From assembly GCA_025201765.1 (NCBI GenBank), contig MU623383.1, forward strand, positions 62,001 through 126,000: DNA of 64,000 nucleotides. Direction: 5' to 3'. A program made the position numbers and the translations under genes. The notes beneath the pieces were generated by a model. That model worked only from the letters and a program-made list of their open reading frames with translations. It searched no databases and was not told the origin of the DNA. This document shows, one piece after another, positions 58,786 to 64,000 of this stretch (position 1 is its first letter; each line of letters opens with the position of its first letter). Source of the stretch: Daldinia sp. FL1419. Its lineage: Eukaryota; Ascomycota; Sordariomycetes; Xylariales; Hypoxylaceae.

Positions 58786-61700
58786 GGCGTAGATAGGGCT
58801 GGTAGAGGATGTAAGGGCGGGCTGATTACGTTAGGCTATGACTACGACTATGGCGAGAGTAGCCGAAACACGAGCGCGGATATGTTAAGCGGTTTTAACC
58901 GGGTAAGGCTAGGTTAGGCTCGGTACGCGGGTGTGTTCGAACAGACCGGACCCCGTAGGGCAAGGGAGCGGTGTTGCGAAGAGCTAGTTGGCTGGAGACA
59001 TGGCGGGTATAAATAGGATAGCGAAGATAAGAATTGGACAGGTAGATGGGTTGGTTAAGCGAGTAGGCTGGGCTTGATTCGCGTATGTTGAGACTCTTGA
59101 TAGGTACTGGGGTTAAAGTGGACGATTCTTGACCTTCTACTAGTAGTGTAGCGGAGAGGCAAGGGGAGCGATGGAAGCAGAAGTTGAACCGAGTAGAGAG
59201 GCCTTACTTGCCTTGCCTACTTTAACCCAAGTAAGTAAGTAAATAAGTAAACGACGAAACTAGCAAAACCCCTGCTTGTATACCGGGCGGATCCGCCCCC
59301 AAAATCTCCAACGCGTAGAACGAGACGGCATTGGGAAAAGGGGACTAGGTGGCTAGCTGTCTAGACATATCTATATTTACATACGGTCTCACGTATTATA
59401 TTATACCCCGTACGTATAGGCTACTGTCGTGGAATAGGGGGGGAAAGGGGGGGCAAGCCACTCCCGAGACGAGAAAACGGTCAGCCCCCATACATATAAG
59501 GTCGCACGGCACTAGTGTTGAGGACCCGGGTCCAAGGCTATGTGTATGTGAGACGAGGCAGAATTTTTGGAAGATTGGGGATTTGGGGATTTAGGGAGTG
59601 AGGAGAGCAGAGGAAAGGTAGGTAGAGGTAGGTTGGGTGGGTAGGAACCGAGCGCCTCTGCCGGGTTTGTGTTACGGGGTTGGAGGCGGGTCTAGGGTTC
59701 AGACGGAGAGTGCTGGAGGTGGTTGAGAGGATGGGGGAGGGGAGGGGAGGGGTTTATAGGTATGTGTAGGTAAGTAAGCGGGTAGGTAGGTAAGTGTATG
59801 AATGAAGAAGGGGAAGTGATACGACATTAGTTGCCGTGAGGGAACTCCCGATAGCTGAGGCGGAAGTGAGGTGTTTTATCACGAGAAGCTACCACTTATT
59901 AGGTATCAACATTTCTAATAGCCGTCGTTATTTCTTGAGATTAGTCCGGACACTGCGCGAGCTAGTATTGGCATTACCCCCTTGTTCTACGGAATTTAGA
60001 AGATAGTAAAGAGAATTTACTTTTGTATGGTATTATTTATTTACGTATACGATGGGATGTAGCGTGAATTAAAATCGTAACTCAAAGAAGTACATAGTAA
60101 TTTGCCCATCCCTCGACTTTGAGTGTTCAGCCTGTACACGTTATCGAAGCATTGTCTAATCTTCACACATGCGGACTGGTATGTGTATCGTATCGTATGT
60201 ACCTAGTTGTCTCCCACACAGCTTTCAACTGGCCTTTCACATCCGTGAGTCCACATGCGTTTTCGGAGCTCTTGCGCACAACCAGATGTTTCCAGACGGG
60301 GTTTTTAAGAGCGTCAATAGTTTATTGAGACCGTATACCACCAGGCCGTCCAGGACAATAATACTTTTCTAGTAACCCTAGCGTTTTTCTCCCAGTTTTA
60401 ATTAGCACCCAGGCGTCTAGTCCAGTTCATGCTTTACTATACTTACATTTTCCCTTCTTCTCGTTTAAACTCGACACGACCTATTCCGACAGTTCTTATG
60501 TATAACAAAATTCGATTAAGCGTGCCGGTTCAGATATCCGTTACATTGAACTCTAAACTCCCGCCTATTGTTATCGTTCGTGGAACAGATACCTACGTAT
60601 ACGCCGTTAGAGGCCAAGGTTGTATAGGAGAGAAATACAAATGCCAGAGGAGGTCCGTGCTGAACTTCATATACCTAAGGGGTGAAAATCAGAATAGTTG
60701 AAATGGTTTATTATAACCCGTTCTTGTATCCCGTTCAGGAGTTTTGAGTGCCCCCTTCCGTAGGTTAGGTGCCTCCTGAGGTGCCTAGTCAAACTTTGTA
60801 GTACATGTATTCTCAACCCACTTGGTACCCGACTAGGAAGTCTAGAGAAATGATGGAATATAGTCGCTATTTGATTAGATTGCTAGTGTCGGTGATTTGG
60901 GGGACATGTGGCTTTTGGCCTTGCGAAGAGTGACCACCAGGTGATATATATATTTGACTAATAATACCTGACCTCCTACCCAGAGGCGAGGGCGTAGAGA
61001 GGCCCTTATATAGGTATTCGATATACCCCTGTATCTCTTCTATACCCACTGATCCTCTGGCAGTCAGACTATTAGAAATACTGTAGCCCTGGGCTATAGA
61101 GATTCACTATTTACGCTACGTAACTTGACGCGTAGCCGTGTGCTGAGTTGATATGGTATAAAATAGAGCTAGTAGACCATTCTGCAACAGAAAGCGTGAT
61201 TATCTTATCCCCTTATCCCCTTTATGACAGAGCAAAACCGGACGCCCCAATTCCCTGTCTGAATTCTTGCTGTATGATTTCGTCTGCCTCTAGATGATAT
61301 CCAGCGGGCCTTAATTCCAACCGCCTCCATGACCCAAGGCTCCCAGCCCATTATACAGGTAAATTAATGGAACATTAAACAATGCTCTCTGTATACTTGT
61401 ATATAGAACGAATTGTGACATATTTTTTTATTGCTTATATCTATTGCTTTTTTCTGGTTACTTGACAATGAGTTTGATTCTGAAGCTACTTGATATTGAC
61501 CCCTTTGTGCAACCCCTGAACCCTCAACTCTTCGGCCTGTATAGTCGATATATTGTCTCCCACCGTGCTACCATATGATCCTGCACAAAACCTATAGTCT
61601 ACTGGATCCTTTGCAATCTTCGGCTAATAGAGCCATAGAAATCCACTTTGTCAAAGTCGTCGCTAGTATATAGTCTCGTCCTGTGATTAAGTGAACAAAT

Positions 61701-62228
61701 ATGACTTCCTATACCCGCGTCGCCGATAGTATAGCAGTCTAGTTTCCTAATACTATAGACTATAGTCTAAGAGTATAAGTCCGCGCCGTGCCCGGAGGTA
61801 ACTCCTATAGAGAGGCCGTCTATCCGCTCCACCGGCTTCACACTCCGAGCCACACGTGTCGACTTCACGGCCGCGGATAACTTCCTCACAAGCCGCATGT
61901 CGAAAGCGAATTTCTTGGGCAGAATCTTTAGGCATCCCACACATTCTAAAAATTCGAAATTCATCCGTGCTACTTCCTCTTTTTATCCCACCATTTCAGG
62001 CGAGACAAACCCGTTCTTTTCAGAGTCCTTAAACCCCTCGCCTCTTGCCTTTTTTTTTCGTCACGATCTAACTCCCTAGGCGAGAACAACACCATCTCTT
62101 TTGTTTCCTTCCTCGTAATTTCAATCTGTACCAAACACCTTTCGTTTCTTTCGAAGCCTCAACTTGACATTCTTCGTTCTTCATTCTTCACCTAGTCATC
62201 AGCAATCGAGGCCTTACGTACTGACATC

Positions 62229-64000
62229 ATGGGGAACTGCATCTCCACATGTCGTGAGCATCCGGGAATGCTATTGCACCCGAACAGCGAGGTAAATGAT
62301 ATTATAGTAGAGGTGGCGAACATCTCGAAAAAGCTCGATGAGGTGCTTTTGCGCTCCCAGCGATTCGCTTCCGGAGCGAATTTGTCCGCTATTGGCGTAG
62401 CTGTCACTTCGGATGATGCCATTCAAACTCCAGCTGGTACTAACAGCAGGAACCCCTCTGTCAAAAGCTGTAGAGCCAGCAACAAGTCTGGCGGTGGAGA
62501 TGTACGATCTTCATCAGACTTTATACAAGACGTTCCCATCGATGATGTCCGAATCGAGACTGCTCGACAGGTCAACTTCAGCCATCCGGCCCGACAGCGA
62601 CTTGTTAATAGCGCACCAGCAAGCAACATTCGCGATCTAGGATCTACCAGTGGTGGAAACGTTCCTATCTCCAGTCTACCTCGACCTATAACGGCGAGCA
62701 GCCTCAATAAGCCTCTGCCTGGCTACCCCAGCAACGATCCCGTTGCCGCTTACATCGCCCGAGATAAGATGAGGATCAGGGAGGCATTCGGTAAGCTAGC
62801 GCCCGAAAAGAACTTTGAAGTCGAAATCATCCGATTTCGTAAGGCGCTAGAAGAAGCGCTCAAATATCTTGCCATATCCGAAGGTGATGCGGATGTTGAC
62901 TTGCCTACCCAAGGCGAGGGTAATGATACCAAGCTAATCAAAGATACCGACGTTAATAACGAGGGAAGCAAAGCTGCTGAAGGTGGTTCCAAGGGCAACG
63001 GGATCCACGAGGGTCCTAGCATGGTTATCGAAATCCTTCGCCAAAGAGTAAGTTCCTTCCATCTCAAAAACAATCCTATACCGCATAGCCCTAGTAGATG
63101 TGATAGCAACGGATTGTTGATCAAAGCATACTTACTAACTACTTTGTGAAAGCTATTAAACGTCGTGGAGCTCCAAGAGGAGCTACAGCAGCAGAAGGAG
63201 CAGACTGGGTCGTAGGACACACCTAGTCATCTCGTTGGCGAAGTCAGAGTTCCTAGTCATCAACACACTTCACACACTCCGTCCCCTCTCGGTCAATTCG
63301 TCACTCCCGCGGATACTCCCACGGAGAACCACATCGACACTCCTATTGTCAATTCTGACATAGCTATTCCAGGTCCCCGACGGGTTAAGACAAATCTTAG
63401 TCCTTTTGATTCCGCCGGGCAGCCCCGTCTTACGGTACCCGGTCGACGTCGACCCACAGGCGCTTCCGGCCTAGACACGCCCACCAGACCTCATCCACGA
63501 CCTACTGCTATATACCTCCCTGGTAACGAGCGTGACTGGGTAGACCGGGAACTCGAGCGTATGTCTATGGAGTCCAGAGCGGCATCTCAATCAGATACAC
63601 GAGATTCGTACCTACAATCTTCGGGCACCGAAGATAACATTCAATCGCCTCATGCGATGGCTCTGGTAATCACTACCAGAAACTACCAAGAGGCTCGACC
63701 CGTCATCCTAGCCAAGGTGCGTCGGTTCATTCCTGGCGAGCGTACCGTCGCAAACGTGACCGAATTTATTCTTGGTCTCGACGACGAAACTATTGACTCT
63801 CTAGTCAATGACGAGGATAGCCTGGATCGCCTGCAGCAGATCGTGGGAGCATGCTGTAGCAAATCTGAACTCGTCTACACAGGACCTATCACCCCGGGTC
63901 TTCGACAACAATTTGACAATCAAGCTCAGAATACAAAGGAGCGAAAGGCGGAAGCCTTGGTAGAGAAGTGGGCTGGAGGGGCCGACGCGAGTAAGAAAGA
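62229..64000 (+). CDS. N-myristoylated protein of unknown function, 3' end outside window
   Basis: The ATG at 62229 (atcATGG) opens a frame to 63047, and a second long frame runs from 63216 to the window end. The N terminus MGNCISTC is a good N-myristoylation signal (Gly2, Ser6) with neighbouring Cys4 and Cys8 as possible palmitoylation sites, so a membrane-anchored protein is expected. EVNDIIVEVANISKKLDEVLLRSQ (about 21-45) is helical. A Ser/Pro-rich linker leads to DPVAAYIARDKMRIREAFGKLAPEKNFEVEIIRFRKALEEALKYLA (about 175-220), probably coiled coil. Splicing 63048-63152 adds the coil LLNVVELQEELQQQ and then meets TAG at 63213-63215; splicing 63048-63215 removes that stop and joins the downstream frame in phase 0. 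The downstream part has a disordered Thr/Pro-rich region and a helical segment (63688-63858) that resembles a PABC/MLLE domain. I do not recognise the family as a whole. Confidence 0.7.

Larger units (their letters stand above)
53690..62228. other. Gene-poor region between the MITE-like element and the terminal gene
   Basis: 8.5 kb without a gene I can support. Frames such as 55070-55408 and 57091-57423 show no domain and lie in low-complexity or repeat-rich DNA. Repeats include ATCATGCA and ATGGGATGGAC tandem units (56280-56346), CTACACG-like units (57302-57347), an ATT run (57763-57787) and an 18-T tract (58768-58785). The stretch 58700-59850 is more GC-rich and full of GGTAGG words but has no long frame. 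The last 150 bases are pyrimidine-rich and probably form the leader of the terminal gene. Confidence 0.5.

Overview
The window is nuclear DNA of a filamentous ascomycete (Pezizomycotina, most likely Sordariomycetes). Genes carry short GT..AG introns of about 46-170 bp with CTAAC/CTAAT-type branch sites, lie on both strands without operons, and encode typical fungal families (C2H2/fungal-specific transcription factor, fungal F-box family, Ndt80/PhoG regulator, GH16 with WSC domain and GPI tail, Ist2/TMEM16 scramblase). Species cannot be fixed by reading alone.

Layout. 1-30 kb is gene-rich: 3' part of a transcription factor (2-1018), F-box protein (2460-4262), peroxin-12 (4887-6185), a secreted DUF4360 protein (7819-8542), a TMEM16/anoctamin (9086-11411, minus), a calcineurin-like phosphoesterase (12504-13608), a GH16-WSC-GPI wall enzyme (14159-16792, minus), carnitine acetyltransferase (18657-20780), cyclase-associated protein CAP (21353-23230, minus), a Mak32-type PfkB protein (24594-26212), the ARF-GAP Glo3 (26994-28657, minus) and the mitochondrial translocase subunit Tim21 (29187-30046). 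I joined exons by hand for every multi-exon gene; the junction coordinates are given in the entries.

30-48.6 kb is an AT-richer stretch of about 18.5 kb in which I could support no gene. It is followed by a long pyrimidine/CA-rich leader and an Ndt80/PhoG-type transcription factor resembling VIB-1/XprG (coding exons seen from 49200 to 51834). Another gene-poor 10.4 kb follows, holding a 256-bp MITE-like element with inverted ends and a 5-bp duplication (53429-53684). The window ends inside a gene for an N-myristoylated protein of unknown function (62229 to beyond 64000) with a possible PABC/MLLE-like segment and an in-frame TAG that only one splice choice removes.

Functional themes. Two genes serve peroxisomes: PEX12 builds the receptor-ubiquitin ligase of the import machine, and the carnitine acetyltransferase carries a C-terminal AKL signal plus an alternative mitochondrial leader, so it can export acetyl units from both organelles. 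CAP and Glo3 act on actin/Ras-cAMP signalling and on COPI traffic; Tim21 and the TMEM16 protein act in membranes of mitochondria and of the ER/plasma-membrane contact sites. These are ordinary housekeeping neighbours, not a cluster. The least conventional parts are the terminal myristoylated protein, the dual-targeted carnitine acetyltransferase architecture, the altered GH16 active-site motif, the MITE-like element and a palindromic AGGTACCT word repeated in the intergenic DNA.
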